From Rhodobacteraceae bacterium SB2 (GTDB lineage Bacteria; Pseudomonadota; Alphaproteobacteria; Rhodobacterales; Rhodobacteraceae): a DNA stretch of 64,000 nt. Shown piece after piece: positions 8,941-18,191 of this stretch. Every line of letters starts with the position of its first letter. Within the stretch, counting starts at the first letter, position 1. Under the pieces are notes generated by a model, which was given only the letters and a program-made list of their open reading frames with translations, made no database searches and was not told the origin of the DNA. Position numbers and translations under genes: made by a program. Where the stretch lies: assembly GCA_001642945.1 (NCBI GenBank), contig LGRT01000011.1:1-64000 (forward strand), in the 5' to 3' direction.

Positions 8941-9341
8941 TGTTTCGCTTTATTTCATTCCTATTCTTGGTTTTGCCATTGAATCAAGCGCTCGCCACTG
9001 GTTGGGGAAAAGTGGCGGCAAAAAAAGAAGAGGTTGGATTTTCTTGGACGGCCCCGTTATGGCCAGATTTTTGGATGGCCTGGACACCGGCTACATTTCT
9101 GCTGTTTTGCGGAATCTTCTCAGCGATGGCAGTAATCACCGTTTTGGAAATACGTCGACCGGGCGGCGATGAGCGGCGCGGTGTGTTGGGTTTAACGACC
9201 ACGCGCGGTGATAGATTGTTTATTTCGTTATTGGGGGCAGCTTATATCTTTTTGGCGTGGCTTGGCGTGATGGGGCAACCATTATGGTGGCCAGTGGCGA
9301 TCAGTATTGGGTGGATGGTTTTCTGCTTTTGGAAAGTGTGA
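8940..9341 (+). CDS. glpU: Small membrane protein GlpU (DUF2160 type)
   Basis: A membrane protein of 133 residues with an N-terminal hydrophobic segment or signal and further spans near WTPATFLLFCGIFSAMAVI and the C-terminus. It matches by length, topology and position the GlpU component found after glpQ in glp-type glycerol transporter operons; its role in the transporter is not established. The ATG at 8940 overlaps the glpQ stop; a GTG three bases upstream is equally possible. It is the last gene of the operon. Confidence 0.75.
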   Translation: MFRFISFLFLVLPLNQALATGWGKVAAKKEEVGFSWTAPLWPDFWMAWTPATFLLFCGIFSAMAVITVLEIRRPGGDERRGVLGLTTTRGDRLFISLLGAAYIFLAWLGVMGQPLWWPVAISIGWMVFCFWKV

Positions 9342-9368
9342 AATTTCACTTTGGAATTAATGATGCTT

Positions 9369-9393
9369 CGTGTTTACTGATATGGTAAGCACG
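9369..9393 (+). promoter_or_regulatory. Inverted repeat, candidate BlaI-type operator
   Basis: Arms CGTGTTTAC (9369-9377) and GTAAGCACG (9385-9393) pair at 8 of 9 positions around a 7-base spacer. The repeat lies 28 bases before the BlaI-like start. The size suits a homodimeric winged-helix repressor controlling its own promoter. Confidence 0.5.
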
Positions 9394-9420
9394 GCAAACA
9401 TAGCCCGAGGACCAAATTTA

Positions 9421-9816
9421 ATGAGAGAGAAGAAAAAACATGAATTTCTGACTGAAGTTGAGTTGGAATTTATGAGTAAGCTTTGGACCTTAGGGGAAGC
9501 CACTGTGCGCGATGTGCTGGACAAACTGCCGAATGAGCGTGGTTTGGCCTATACATCCGCAGCAACAATACTTCGGATTTTAGAGCAAAAAGAATTTGTT
9601 ACCAGCCGCAAAGAAGGCAAAAGCCATGTTTATCAACCGGCGTTGGCAAAACATGCTTATCAAGCGCGCTCGCTAAAAGATCTGTCCACCAAATTGTTTG
9701 ACGATGCGCCTGCCTCTTTGGTTGCACGTTTGGTGAATGACGATTCTCTGACAGAAGAAGCCTTGTCTCAAATCCGTGAACTTGTGGATAAGAGGTTAAA
9801 AAATGATATCGATTAG
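9421..9816 (+). CDS. BlaI/MecI/CopY-family transcriptional repressor
   Basis: A protein of 131 residues with the BlaI winged helix: LTEVELEFMSKLWTLGEATVRDVLD, then YTSAATILRILEQKEFVTSRKEGKSHVYQP as recognition helix and wing, and a C-terminal dimerisation helix. Such proteins repress their own operon until cleaved by, or released through, a partner M56 peptidase. The partner is the overlapping downstream gene. The ATG at 9421 was preferred over the frame opening at 9370 because the upstream start lies inside a palindrome that is probably the operator, and the 17 extra residues are not conserved-looking. Confidence 0.85.
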   Translation: MREKKKHEFLTEVELEFMSKLWTLGEATVRDVLDKLPNERGLAYTSAATILRILEQKEFVTSRKEGKSHVYQPALAKHAYQARSLKDLSTKLFDDAPASLVARLVNDDSLTEEALSQIRELVDKRLKNDID

Positions 9817-10948
9817 TGCAATTTTAGATGTTTTTATCACATTAAATATTTTGATTTTAGTAGCATTTTCCGGGTGGTGGATCTGTCGCTATCTATTACG
9901 ATCCTTTGGCTTACAGCATGCTTATCGAAGCCATTTGAAACTTTTGAACGCTTTATTCTTGGCCATTCTTATTTCCCCTGCTTTGATTTTAATGTTGAAT
10001 GCTTTGCAAACACACGGGTTTACCGCGCATTTAAAGTTCAATCTGTCGGATCAAGTTGTCTCGCATTATTTAAGCGGTGGATTTGATATGAAAGCGTCCG
10101 ATTTAGAGCGTCTTTTGGCAGTCCGGGGCGCTGTAACCGAAAATGTAGCAAATGCTGCTGGATGGGGCGCGTCAAGCATAATTGCCGTCTTTCTATTGGG
10201 GGGTGTGATATCTGTTGGGAGGCTAATTTTTTCAGCATTTTGTCTCTACAGAATAGTGCGTCAAAGCCACGCTTGGCGTAAGTTGGGGCGGGTAAAAATC
10301 GGTTTATCTGACCGGATATTGGTGCCTTTCTCAACGCGTGGTTTGCGAAATTACTATATTGTGATCCCGTCCCATATGCTTGGCCAAAAGGATGAGATGA
10401 AAGTATCTTTGGCGCATGAGCTGCAGCATTTGCGGCAAGGCGATATCGAATGGGAGATTTTACTCGAAGTTTTAAAGCCAATCTTTTTTTGGAACCCGGC
10501 TTATCACGCCTGGAAGCGGCAAGTGGAACATTTGCGCGAATTAAGCTGTGACAGCGAAGTGCTAAAAAAAGGTCGGGTTGATATCGTTTCTTATTGCGAA
10601 ACTTTGCTATCCGTTTGCCAAAGAACCCTACGCAAAGATCGAAGCTTTTTGATCGCGTTTCCAAAGGTCACCTTGGTGACAGCAGATCGCTTGTCTTGGC
10701 GAGAAGGTAGAAAAAGCTTTTTAGAACAGCGGGTCGTATCGCTTCTTCATGCCAATCATATGCGGCGCCCGCGTATTTTGACCCTCTGTTTCATTGTGCC
10801 GCTTGTGGCATCTGTGCTGTTATGCGCAGTGGCGATCCAGCGTTCAGGTGATTGGAGCCAAGATCGGCTTATGCTATCCACAATCGTTAATTTAGAGCGG
10901 TTAGATCAAATAAATTCTCAAGCAAGCACGCCGGGTGCTTGGAATTAG
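9803..10948 (+). CDS. BlaR1-like M56 membrane zinc metallopeptidase
   Basis: A 381-residue integral-membrane peptidase. The zinc motif HELQH is at 205-209 and a downstream acidic ligand lies in ELSCD. Hydrophobic spans lie at the N-terminus, near 122-150 and at the C-terminus (RILTLCFIVPLVASVLLC). Family members sense cell-wall or antibiotic stress and proteolytically inactivate BlaI-type repressors. The C-terminal penicillin-binding sensor domain of true BlaR1 is absent; only a short tail follows the last span. The ligand is therefore unlikely to be sensed as in BlaR1. The start overlaps the repressor gene by 14 bases. No beta-lactamase gene lies nearby. Confidence 0.8.
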   Translation: MISISAILDVFITLNILILVAFSGWWICRYLLRSFGLQHAYRSHLKLLNALFLAILISPALILMLNALQTHGFTAHLKFNLSDQVVSHYLSGGFDMKASDLERLLAVRGAVTENVANAAGWGASSIIAVFLLGGVISVGRLIFSAFCLYRIVRQSHAWRKLGRVKIGLSDRILVPFSTRGLRNYYIVIPSHMLGQKDEMKVSLAHELQHLRQGDIEWEILLEVLKPIFFWNPAYHAWKRQVEHLRELSCDSEVLKKGRVDIVSYCETLLSVCQRTLRKDRSFLIAFPKVTLVTADRLSWREGRKSFLEQRVVSLLHANHMRRPRILTLCFIVPLVASVLLCAVAIQRSGDWSQDRLMLSTIVNLERLDQINSQASTPGAWN

Positions 10949-11001
10949 GCGGCGCTGGTTAGCGTTAAGATAGACGCTTGGAAATGCACGGAACACAAAC
11001 A

Positions 11002-11017
11002 GGCCGGAAACCCGGCC
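11002..11017 (+). terminator. Short GC hairpin after blaR1-like gene
   Basis: A perfect 6-base stem (GGCCGG/CCGGCC) with a 4-base loop lies 54 bases after the stop codon. It is not followed by a T-run, so termination is uncertain. Confidence 0.4.
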
Positions 11018-11248
11018 AAGAAGCTTGACGCAGCTGAAACAATGCAGTTTGCTTGATAATTCGTTAACGTTTTCTAAGAAAACCCTCCGGACATTTTTTA
11101 GATTCATCCATATTGCCTACACTCGTATCTCTCTTCTTTAACAAGGGAGAAGGCATACTATATACCAATCACGCTGATATAAGCGGGATACACACGCATT
11201 CTCCACCTGTCGGTCGTCAAGGGTTTCGGAATTCTGAGGGGCTTTCGT

Positions 11249-11315
11249 AAAGGAGGCTCTGGATCGGCTACTGTTTGAGCACAAGCAATACCATAGATGG
11301 AGCAGAGCCTCTTTT
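11249..11315. repeat. Inverted repeat with 41-base loop
   Basis: AAAGGAGGCTCTG (11249-11261) pairs with CAGAGCCTCTTTT (11303-11315) at 12 of 13 positions. The right arm ends in a short T-run. It may be a terminator-like structure or the ends of a tiny decayed element. Confidence 0.5.
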
Positions 11316-11377
11316 AAATCAGGCAGCTCCCTATCTCACATAAAAAAAGATAAACAGTCGCCCTATCTCAACCAATC

Positions 11378-11647
11378 ATGGATGAAAAGATTGGGAAACT
11401 TCTGCAGAACCTTCAGAGCATAGAAGGTAAGTTGAAAGACATCACAGGTTAGGAAGAAGCCGTTTCTAATCTGCTATCATGTATGGACCTTCATGATTTA
11501 GAAGGTGATCTTGAATTTAGAGAATTGGTTTCTGAAATTTCTGCGAGGCAAAAGGGAAACATACGAGGCGACCGAAGGGAGGCCTCTTTGCATGAATATG
11601 CTGCTAAAATGGCAATAACAAAAATTCACGATGCATATGCGGAATAG
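11378..11647 (+). pseudogene. Small ORF interrupted by an in-frame amber codon
   Basis: From ATG 11378 the frame encodes 24 residues (MDEKIGKLLQNLQSIEGK...), meets TAG at 11450-11452 and then stays open for 64 more codons to TAG at 11645. The second part has normal-looking acidic/basic composition (DLEGDLEFRELVSEI, then HEYAAKMAITKIHDAYAE). An internal ATG at 11483 could start a 54-residue product. I do not recognise the family. It may be a decayed small gene or two tiny genes. Confidence 0.35.
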
Positions 11648-11762
11648 TTTTAACCGCCCCACAGCAGAACTGGGTGTTCAACTTGCAATTAAAGCGGTTA
11701 GGATGATCTCTAGAGTAACGCAGTATTCGGCCAAGCAATTTTAGACCGAGAGGGGGTTTTCG

Positions 11763-12218
11763 ATGTCAGAACACAACGGCGGATGTCTGTGTGGTGATCT
11801 CAGATATAAAGTGATGGGAACCCCTGAGATCGGTGCCGTGTGCCATTGTCGATATTGTCAACTTCGAACGGGATCAGCATTTGGTACGCTTGCGTATTTT
11901 AAAGATGAAAACTTCAAAATCACCGCAGGTAAAGCTAAGGAATACACTTTTACGAGCGAAAGTGGTACGCAGTGGGAAACATTCTTTTGCGATACCTGCG
12001 CGACAACTGTCTTTATCAAATTAGAAGTAAGACAGGGATTAATCGGGGTAACTGCAGGCACGCTTGATCCACCCACATTTTGGTTTGAGTTAGACAGAGA
12101 AGCATTTATGCGTTCCAAAGCAACTTTCGTGGGAGACATAAATGCAAAAGAGACCCATGAAACAATTGCATATTACGCTCCAAAAATTGATGAACCCAAA
12201 CGCAGAAAAGGTGGTTAG
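11763..12218 (+). CDS. GFA-family (Mss4-fold) zinc protein
   Basis: A 151-residue protein of the GFA family, named after glutathione-dependent formaldehyde-activating enzyme; most members have no proven activity. The zinc-binding cysteines are visible as CLCG near the N-terminus, CHCRYC around residue 30 and CDTC near residue 80. GAGAGGGGG precedes the ATG. It is immediately followed, with no gap, by a second GFA gene, so the two form an operon and probably arose by duplication. Confidence 0.8.
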   Translation: MSEHNGGCLCGDLRYKVMGTPEIGAVCHCRYCQLRTGSAFGTLAYFKDENFKITAGKAKEYTFTSESGTQWETFFCDTCATTVFIKLEVRQGLIGVTAGTLDPPTFWFELDREAFMRSKATFVGDINAKETHETIAYYAPKIDEPKRRKGG

Positions 12219-12629
12219 ATGACCCATACTGGAAAATGTTATTGTGGAGATATTCGGTTTGAGTTTGAGGATCCGATACAATCTCAATTGCTCTGCCATT
12301 GCAGAGAATGCCGCTATCTTTCGGGCGGTGAAGCAAATGCCTCTATCGTAATTTTGGAAGAGACGTTTCGTGTCACAAAGGGTGAACTGAAAACATTCTC
12401 AAGGCGTGATTTAGACTCCCCGCGGATCAGATATTTTTGCGGAAATTGTGGTACGCATATCTGTGTCAAAAGCCCTCCTCGACCGGGCATGTTGGTTTTG
12501 AAAATTGGCACATTGGACGATCACTCTTGGTTTAGTCCTAAGGCAGCAATTTTTTGCATTGATCAACAGCCGTATCACATCATACCCAAAGATGTTCCAA
12601 GTTTTGAAAAAACGCCGCCACCCAAGTGA
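12219..12629 (+). CDS. GFA-family (Mss4-fold) zinc protein, second copy
   Basis: A 136-residue paralogue-like neighbour of the preceding gene. The cysteine sets are CYCG, CHCREC and CGNC. Its ATG follows the previous stop directly (TAGATG), with AAGGTGG inside the upstream gene as ribosome-binding site. The two copies are clearly diverged from each other. Function is unknown; thiol or aldehyde chemistry is only suggested by the family name. Confidence 0.8.
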   Translation: MTHTGKCYCGDIRFEFEDPIQSQLLCHCRECRYLSGGEANASIVILEETFRVTKGELKTFSRRDLDSPRIRYFCGNCGTHICVKSPPRPGMLVLKIGTLDDHSWFSPKAAIFCIDQQPYHIIPKDVPSFEKTPPPK

Positions 12630-12689
12630 TAATATTTACTGGAGAAGAAATTATTTCTGATGAAATTTAAATAGTTTCTGCGCGTGAAT

Positions 12690-12845
12690 TTACGCACAAT
12701 CTACGCGTTCAAAATCCACATTGCCTGCGTGATAAACCAATTCCAGATCCGCGCCATCTAACAAAACCGTCTCTGACCTATTCTTGTGAATGAATTTGTT
12801 GCAAGCTGCGTCAAAGTCGTTTTTTATGCGATGTTTTTGGATCTT
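12690..12845 (-). pseudogene. Coding-like remnant, unknown family
   Basis: A frame of 51 codons ending in TAA at 12690, between stops and without a usable start. It reads like real protein near its end (ETVLLDGADLELVYHAGN). An upstream ATG lies in another frame and the join falls at a run of six A, so a single-base frameshift in a small gene is possible. I do not recognise it. Confidence 0.3.
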
Positions 12846-13299
12846 TTATTCGTCTGCAACATACCCTTTGAGATCATTGCAGATTTCTTTGAGGCAAATC
12901 TAACATATAAGGTGTACCCAAATCCTGAATTTAGGTAAAGAAAATGCGGCGCAACATGTCTAATGTTTGAATGCTCTATCGCTAAAGTTACCATCACTGA
13001 TCACTCAACATTTATCATTAACCCGTCAGACTATTGATAAAGGCAATTCCTTGCGCTGATTGGTTCTGCTCTTATTGCCTCTGGCAATCAGAAATATACC
13101 CAGAGGCACAAATAACGAAGCTCACCTTTAAGGTATCTGAATTTTTTTCTGAAGGAATATTGAGCCTTTCTTCCTACCATTTTTAATTTGAAAAGGCAGA
13201 GGCTTACGCGCAGGGGAGCCCCGTTTATCGTCACCCCTCTTGCTCGTTTCGCCAGACTGATTTCGGATCTTTGGAATACCGTTGAGAGCGCAGTAGTAA

Positions 13300-13581
13300 A
13301 GCTCTTGCATTGCAAAATTTGGATATGAAATTGGATGGCTCTATACCGATTGGGAAACGACTTTTTCGACCCTTGGCGGCGTCTATCCGTTCGAAATCGA
13401 AACCCTTATGGAAAGACAATCTTTGGGCACCCCACTCTTGCAAGCAATCTTCCGCAAAGAGGTCAAGGCCATTCGGCTCGCGCTTTTCGGGAACCGGCTT
13501 GCCCTGCGTTTTGATTCCGATCGCTTCATTGCCATTCTTGGGTATTTGGGGGCAAAACGCAGCTGTGGCCAATTCACATAA
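13300..13581 (+). pseudogene. Coding-like remnant, unknown family
   Basis: An open frame of 93 codons follows TAA at 13297 and has no plausible start before an internal Met. The translation has balanced composition (EIGWLYTDWETTFSTLGG, later ALRFDSDRFIAILGYLG) and natural third-position usage. It is probably the 3' part of a decayed gene. No family recognised. Confidence 0.3.
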
Positions 13582-13634
13582 GCAGGTGCACTCTATCTTG
13601 ATAGCTCAAATGGAATGATCACGCCTGAACGCTT

Positions 13635-14609
13635 TTAAGCGACCTTGTCCAGAGGTTCACGGCCGTTGAAGAATTCTATCAGATTTTGAACCACTCTATT
13701 TCCCATCTCGTTTCGGGTCTCGATTGAGGCACTGCCCAAATGGGGAAGTACGACTAAATTATCGCATTGTAATAAATGGGATGAAATCTTTGGTTCGCCC
13801 TGATACACGTCCAAGCCGGCGCCGCCGATACACCCAAACATAAGCGATTGCGCGAGCGCATATTCATCGATCACCTCTCCTCTGGCCGTATTTATTAAAA
13901 AAGCGTCTGGTTTCATCAATTCGAGCCTGCGGTTATTCATCAAATGGCGATTTTCAGCGCCGCCCGGACAATGCAGGGACACAAAATCGCTTTGCGGCAA
14001 TAAATCATCAAGCGTCGCAACTTGCGTGGCATTATACCGTTTGAGAATTGCCTGTTTTACCGCAGAGCGATTATGCACCACGATCTTCATCCCAAAGCCA
14101 TGATGGGCGCGCTGCGCCATCGCCTGTCCGATGCGGCCAAACCCGACAATTCCCAATGTTTTTCCTGTCACTTTAGCCCCCATCATATGCGTGGGGCGCC
14201 AACCTGACCAATTACCAGAGCGGATTTCACGCTCGCCCTCGCCGGCCCGCCGCGCAACCATCAACAAAAGCGTCATCGCCAAGTCTGCGGTGCAATCCGA
14301 CAAAACATCGGGGGTATTCGTGACGGTTATTCCCAATTTCTGCGTCGCATGGGTATCAATATGGCTATAGCCAACACCGTAATTTGCTAATATTTTTGTG
14401 CGCGCCTGTGCCATATCCAGCACTTCGGGGCCCAATTTATCGGTGACCGTTGGCAAAATTGCATCAAAATCCGAAAACGCCTGACGAAAATCGGTTGCGT
14501 TAAGGGGGGTGTCTGAGCGGTTGAATACAGCGTCAAATTCCTCCGATAATTTGCTTTCGATTGCCGATGGCCAACGCCGCGTTACCAAAACGCGTGGTTT
14601 TTTATTCAT
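13635..14609 (-). CDS. D-2-hydroxyacid dehydrogenase: hydroxypyruvate / glyoxylate reductase
   Basis: An NAD(P)H-dependent D-isomer 2-hydroxyacid dehydrogenase of 324 residues. The Rossmann motif is GIVGFGRIGQAM. The catalytic triad is visible as Arg in NTARGEVID, Glu in YQGEPKIS and His in LPHLGSAS. Beside serine-glyoxylate aminotransferase and malate-CoA ligase it most likely reduces hydroxypyruvate to D-glycerate, the serine-cycle step, and may also reduce glyoxylate. ATG 14609 has GGAG at good spacing; starts at 14627/14630 overlap the mtkB stop and are possible. Confidence 0.85.
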   Translation of the reverse strand: MNKKPRVLVTRRWPSAIESKLSEEFDAVFNRSDTPLNATDFRQAFSDFDAILPTVTDKLGPEVLDMAQARTKILANYGVGYSHIDTHATQKLGITVTNTPDVLSDCTADLAMTLLLMVARRAGEGEREIRSGNWSGWRPTHMMGAKVTGKTLGIVGFGRIGQAMAQRAHHGFGMKIVVHNRSAVKQAILKRYNATQVATLDDLLPQSDFVSLHCPGGAENRHLMNNRRLELMKPDAFLINTARGEVIDEYALAQSLMFGCIGGAGLDVYQGEPKISSHLLQCDNLVVLPHLGSASIETRNEMGNRVVQNLIEFFNGREPLDKVA

Positions 14610-14626
14610 GATTAAGGCTCCACTCA

Positions 14627-15517
14627 TCACGCGACCTCTTTCAAAACGTCTGCGATTGTATCACCGATGACCGCGGGATTAGGAGCAACGGTAACGCCCG
14701 CCGCAGATAGGATTTCAACTTTTTCACTTGCGCTTTCGCCAAAGGCCGAGATTATCGCGCCAGCATGGCCCATCGTGCGCCCTTTCGGCGCGGTTAAACC
14801 CGCCACATATGCCACGACTGGTTTTTTCACATGGTCGCGGATATAGGCCGCTGCTTCGGCTTCTTGTGGCCCACCTATTTCGCCGATCATGCAAATGATA
14901 TGCGTGTCATCATCTTCCTCAAAGCGCTGTAATAGATCTTTAAATGAAGATCCGTTAATCGGATCCCCGCCGATCCCAACCGATGTTGATACTCCTACAC
15001 CATGGGCTTTCAGCTGTGCCGCAGCCTCATATCCAAGGGTGCCAGAGCGACCGATGATGCCAACATGACCCGGCAGGTAGATATGGCCGGGCATGATCCC
15101 CAATAAAGCCTTGCCAGGGCTGATTGTGCCCGCGCAATTTGGCCCCGTCAGGACCATCCGCCGATCTTTGGGATATCGATACATATACCGTTTGACCTGA
15201 ATCATATCCTGAGCAGGGATGCCATCGGTGATGCAAACGCAGTATTTAATGCCAGCATCTGCGGCTTCCATAATACTGTCAGCGGCAAAGGGGGGGGGCA
15301 CAAAGACCAGACTGGCTTCTGCATCTGTCTGCGCAACGGCCTCTTCTACGGTGTCAAAAACCGGCAGTCCCTCAACGGTTTGGCCACCTTTTCCGGGCAC
15401 GACACCCGCCACCACATTGGTGCCATAGGCCAGCATATCGGCCGTATGAAATCGTGCCATTTTTCCGGTAATGCCCTGAACGATGACGCGGGTATCTTGG
15501 TCAATAAGAATACTCAT
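14627..15517 (-). CDS. mtkB: Malate-CoA ligase (malate thiokinase) alpha subunit
   Basis: A 296-residue CoA-ligase alpha subunit of the SucD/MtkB family. It has a CoA-binding N-terminal Rossmann region ([15 protein letters not shown]), the nucleotide-handling block [20 protein letters not shown] and the phosphorylated active-site His in GHAGAI. Sequence alone does not separate it cleanly from succinyl-CoA synthetase. The operon with sgaA and hydroxypyruvate reductase and the nearby malyl-CoA lyase point to malate plus CoA and ATP giving malyl-CoA. The start overlaps mtkA in ATGA; the frame is open to 15562 but lacks that coupling. Confidence 0.85.
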   Translation of the reverse strand: MSILIDQDTRVIVQGITGKMARFHTADMLAYGTNVVAGVVPGKGGQTVEGLPVFDTVEEAVAQTDAEASLVFVPPPFAADSIMEAADAGIKYCVCITDGIPAQDMIQVKRYMYRYPKDRRMVLTGPNCAGTISPGKALLGIMPGHIYLPGHVGIIGRSGTLGYEAAAQLKAHGVGVSTSVGIGGDPINGSSFKDLLQRFEEDDDTHIICMIGEIGGPQEAEAAAYIRDHVKKPVVAYVAGLTAPKGRTMGHAGAIISAFGESASEKVEILSAAGVTVAPNPAVIGDTIADVLKEVA

Positions 15518-16713
15518 GTGACGGCCCTCAATTTTTTTATATCCGAATTGCCGCTTTTCCAAGCGGCAACAGAACGTTCGGCAGCCTCATTCAAAGTTGT
15601 TGCGCGAATGATCGGGAGCCCCGATTTTGCAAGTATTTTTTGCCCTGCTTCAACGTTTGTTCCTGCCAATCTTACAATCACAGGCACGTTTACACTGACT
15701 TGCCGTAAGGCTTGCACAACGCCTTCTGCGACCCAGTCGCAGCGGTTGATACCAGCGAATATATTCACCAGCACTGCCTGAACATTGCTATCTGATAAGA
15801 CCAGTCGAAAGGCTTTGGTCACCCGTTCGGGCGTAGCGCCTCCACCAATATCTAGGAAATTCGCCGGCTCACCCCCCGCCAATTTAATGGTATCCATCGT
15901 GGCCATGGCCAAACCTGCGCCATTGACGATGCAGCCGATATTCCCTTCAAGTCCCACATAGCTTAAGCCGCGATCTGCTGCTCGGCTTTCGCGGGGGTCC
16001 TCTTGGCTTTTGTCCCGTAATTCGCTGATATTTGGATGACGAAAGAGGGCATTGTCATCAAAGGTCATCTTCGCATCCAAGGCTAAAATGCGATTATCCC
16101 CCGTAATCACCAAAGGGTTTATTTCGACCATTGTCGCGTCATATTCCCGAAAGGCCCGATAAGCGCCTTTTAGGGTGCGCACCATGCTCTGCGTCAGTGC
16201 CGGATCGATCCCCAATTTAAAAGCGATTTGTCGGCATTGAAAATCCTGCAAACCAACGGCAGGCTCTACAGTCGCCCGCACGATACTGTCTGGCCGTTCC
16301 GCGGAAATATCTTCGATTTCCATACCGCCCTCTGCAGATGCAACGATCATGACCCGCTGGGAGGTGCGATCCAAAACGAAGCCCAGATAAATCTCTCGTT
16401 CGATGGGCACTGCCGCTTCGACATAGACGCGGTAAATGCCTTTGCCCTCGGCGCCCGTTTGGTGCGTAACAAGCTTATGTCCGAACAAAGATTCACAGAT
16501 TGTGAAGATCTCATTATCGCTGCGGCAAAGCTTTACGCCACCGGCTTTTCCGCGACCGCCCGCATGTATCTGAGCTTTCACAACCCAACACTCGCCCCCC
16601 AATTCGCGGGCGCGATAGGCGGCTTGCTCTGGGCTATATGCCAAAGCGCCCGGCGGTATCTCCACGCCGAAATTCGCCAAGATTTCTTTCGCCTGGTATT
16701 CGTGGATATCCAT
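15514..16713 (-). CDS. mtkA: Malate-CoA ligase (malate thiokinase) beta subunit
   Basis: A 399-residue ATP-grasp beta subunit of the SucC/MtkA family. It starts [12 protein letters not shown], carries [17 protein letters not shown] in the ATP-grasp fold and EINPLVI near residue 198. The C-terminal ligase-CoA domain shows [13 protein letters not shown] and [16 protein letters not shown]. With MtkB it should make malyl-CoA in the serine-cycle direction. It sits between sgaA (38 bases upstream) and mtkB (4-base overlap). Confidence 0.85.
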   Translation of the reverse strand: MDIHEYQAKEILANFGVEIPPGALAYSPEQAAYRARELGGECWVVKAQIHAGGRGKAGGVKLCRSDNEIFTICESLFGHKLVTHQTGAEGKGIYRVYVEAAVPIEREIYLGFVLDRTSQRVMIVASAEGGMEIEDISAERPDSIVRATVEPAVGLQDFQCRQIAFKLGIDPALTQSMVRTLKGAYRAFREYDATMVEINPLVITGDNRILALDAKMTFDDNALFRHPNISELRDKSQEDPRESRAADRGLSYVGLEGNIGCIVNGAGLAMATMDTIKLAGGEPANFLDIGGGATPERVTKAFRLVLSDSNVQAVLVNIFAGINRCDWVAEGVVQALRQVSVNVPVIVRLAGTNVEAGQKILAKSGLPIIRATTLNEAAERSVAAWKSGNSDIKKLRAVT

Positions 16714-16751
16714 GATCTTTTCCTTAAGACTGGAGCAGCAGAGTGGGGGGG

Positions 16752-17999
16752 TTATTCGGCGGCAACCGCTGGCTTATAGGATGCATCCAGCGCCGCCATC
16801 ACGCGCACATCGTTTACCTCTCCACCCAAATCCCGGATTGCCTGCGCAAAACGCAACACGATATCGGTTACTGCGGATTGGGAGAGTAGGTTTAAAATGC
16901 CAATACGCACTTGCACTGGCTCAGAAAGCGTGGGCCAAATTCCAAAATTTTGCGCCCGGCAATGTTGCACAAGCTCCATTTCGCGCCCTGCCAAAGCCTT
17001 TGGCAGGTTTAACACAACCAAGGATGTCATATTCGAGGTCACCTCGCAGCCCATCGCTTCAACCGCGATACGCAACGCAGCTTCATGATAGGCATATTCC
17101 TGCGCACGGGCCGTTAAACCTTGGTTCAGCGTAATCCGAAGCGCTTCATGAAACGCGGCCACGGCATAAGCGGAATGGGTGCGATGATAGGTACCTTTTT
17201 CAACATCTTTTCCCTCTATAATCGCCCAGTGACGGGCTTCCATAACTGGATGATGTACAAAGGTGCGCGTGCCGCTGGTATTGAGCGTTTCGATGAACCG
17301 GTCCGAGAACGAGACAGGTGCATAGGTTAAGGGCAAACATGACAGACCTTTTTGCGGACAAGACGCCCATCCATGGATGCCCGGATAATCATCAATCCGG
17401 AACGCGCCAACCCCCAAAGATGACACCGCATCTACAAGGCCCAAAACGTTATATTTTTCGCAGGCTGCGCTGAACCCTTCAAGATCATTGATCCGCCCAG
17501 ATCCGGTTTCCCAATGCGCCATCGCCGCCCATTTGGGTTTATGTTCTTGCAATGCCGCTTCAATCACATCGCCGCTCACTGAGGCTCCATGCTCGATTGT
17601 TACCACAATCACGGATGCCGCTTGGGGGTCTAGCGGGTTTTGCGCAAGCTCTTCGGCGGTTGCGGCGCGCATTCGCGCCGTCAATCCGTCAATCCCTGAA
17701 AAGGTGCCATTTACGAACATCACCACTTTGTCGCCCGGCTGTACGCCGCTGAACATCATGTCAAGGCCGCTCCATCCGGTTCCGGCAACGCCGAAGGTAT
17801 GCACGTTTTGCGTTCCCCAGACCTGACGCAACATTCGTTTACATTCGACCATTCCGCGCAACACATCCGCGTGCATATGGTCAGCAAGACCGGCGCCCGC
17901 ATAGGCGGCAAGTACGCGCTCGTCGGTATTTCCTGGCCCGGGCCCCGCTGCGATTGTATTTGGAATTTCTAACTTCGTGAAGATTTGGGTCTCTAACAT
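16752..17999 (-). CDS. sgaA: Serine-glyoxylate aminotransferase
   Basis: A class V PLP aminotransferase of 415 residues. The PLP lysine lies in SCPQKGLSC, preceded by LVDAVSSLG with the cofactor-contacting Asp. It transfers the amino group of serine to glyoxylate, giving hydroxypyruvate and glycine, and feeds the hydroxypyruvate reductase encoded downstream. ATG 17999 has a GGAGG box; the frame opening at 18026 would add nine residues and is less likely. It is the first gene of the minus-strand island, divergent from the LuxR-type regulator. Confidence 0.88.
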   Translation of the reverse strand: MLETQIFTKLEIPNTIAAGPGPGNTDERVLAAYAGAGLADHMHADVLRGMVECKRMLRQVWGTQNVHTFGVAGTGWSGLDMMFSGVQPGDKVVMFVNGTFSGIDGLTARMRAATAEELAQNPLDPQAASVIVVTIEHGASVSGDVIEAALQEHKPKWAAMAHWETGSGRINDLEGFSAACEKYNVLGLVDAVSSLGVGAFRIDDYPGIHGWASCPQKGLSCLPLTYAPVSFSDRFIETLNTSGTRTFVHHPVMEARHWAIIEGKDVEKGTYHRTHSAYAVAAFHEALRITLNQGLTARAQEYAYHEAALRIAVEAMGCEVTSNMTSLVVLNLPKALAGREMELVQHCRAQNFGIWPTLSEPVQVRIGILNLLSQSAVTDIVLRFAQAIRDLGGEVNDVRVMAALDASYKPAVAAE

Positions 18000-18191
18000 G
18001 ATGCCTCCTAAAGAACCGATTCTCATTGCGTCGACGACAATTTATTTTGTTTGACAATGGAAACAAACATCAGTACTTCCTGCCTTTGGACATCTAATAG
18101 TATTGGAAATTACCCACCCATAATGGTGGTAATAGGGTCAAAACTTTGTTTTGAGCGCCAAACGGGTGGTAAATTCAGGTGAGAGAAGCCT

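Larger units (their letters stand above)
10949..11762. other. Non-coding / decayed region after blaR1-like gene
   Basis: No intact gene was recognised in these 814 bases. The region contains a GC-rich hairpin soon after the peptidase gene (GGCCGG, loop AAAC, CCGGCC at 11002-11017), a larger inverted repeat at 11249-11315 and a short interrupted reading frame at 11378-11647, which are listed separately. Base composition is AT-richer than the flanking operons. Confidence 0.6.
12630..13634. other. 1-kb region without an intact gene
   Basis: No complete gene with a start codon was recognised. Two stretches look like coding relics, at 12690-12845 (minus) and 13300-13581 (plus), and are listed separately. 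The remainder is AT-rich and unstructured to the eye. Confidence 0.6.

Noticed and set aside
14627-16713. mtkAB as ordinary TCA succinyl-CoA synthetase sucCD
   Set aside because: Operon with serine-glyoxylate aminotransferase and hydroxypyruvate reductase, and nearby malyl-CoA lyase, favour malate-CoA ligase; not excluded by sequence alone.
16228-16779. Plus-strand open frame opposite mtkA
   Set aside because: Antisense to a well-conserved CoA ligase subunit; no start signal or family.
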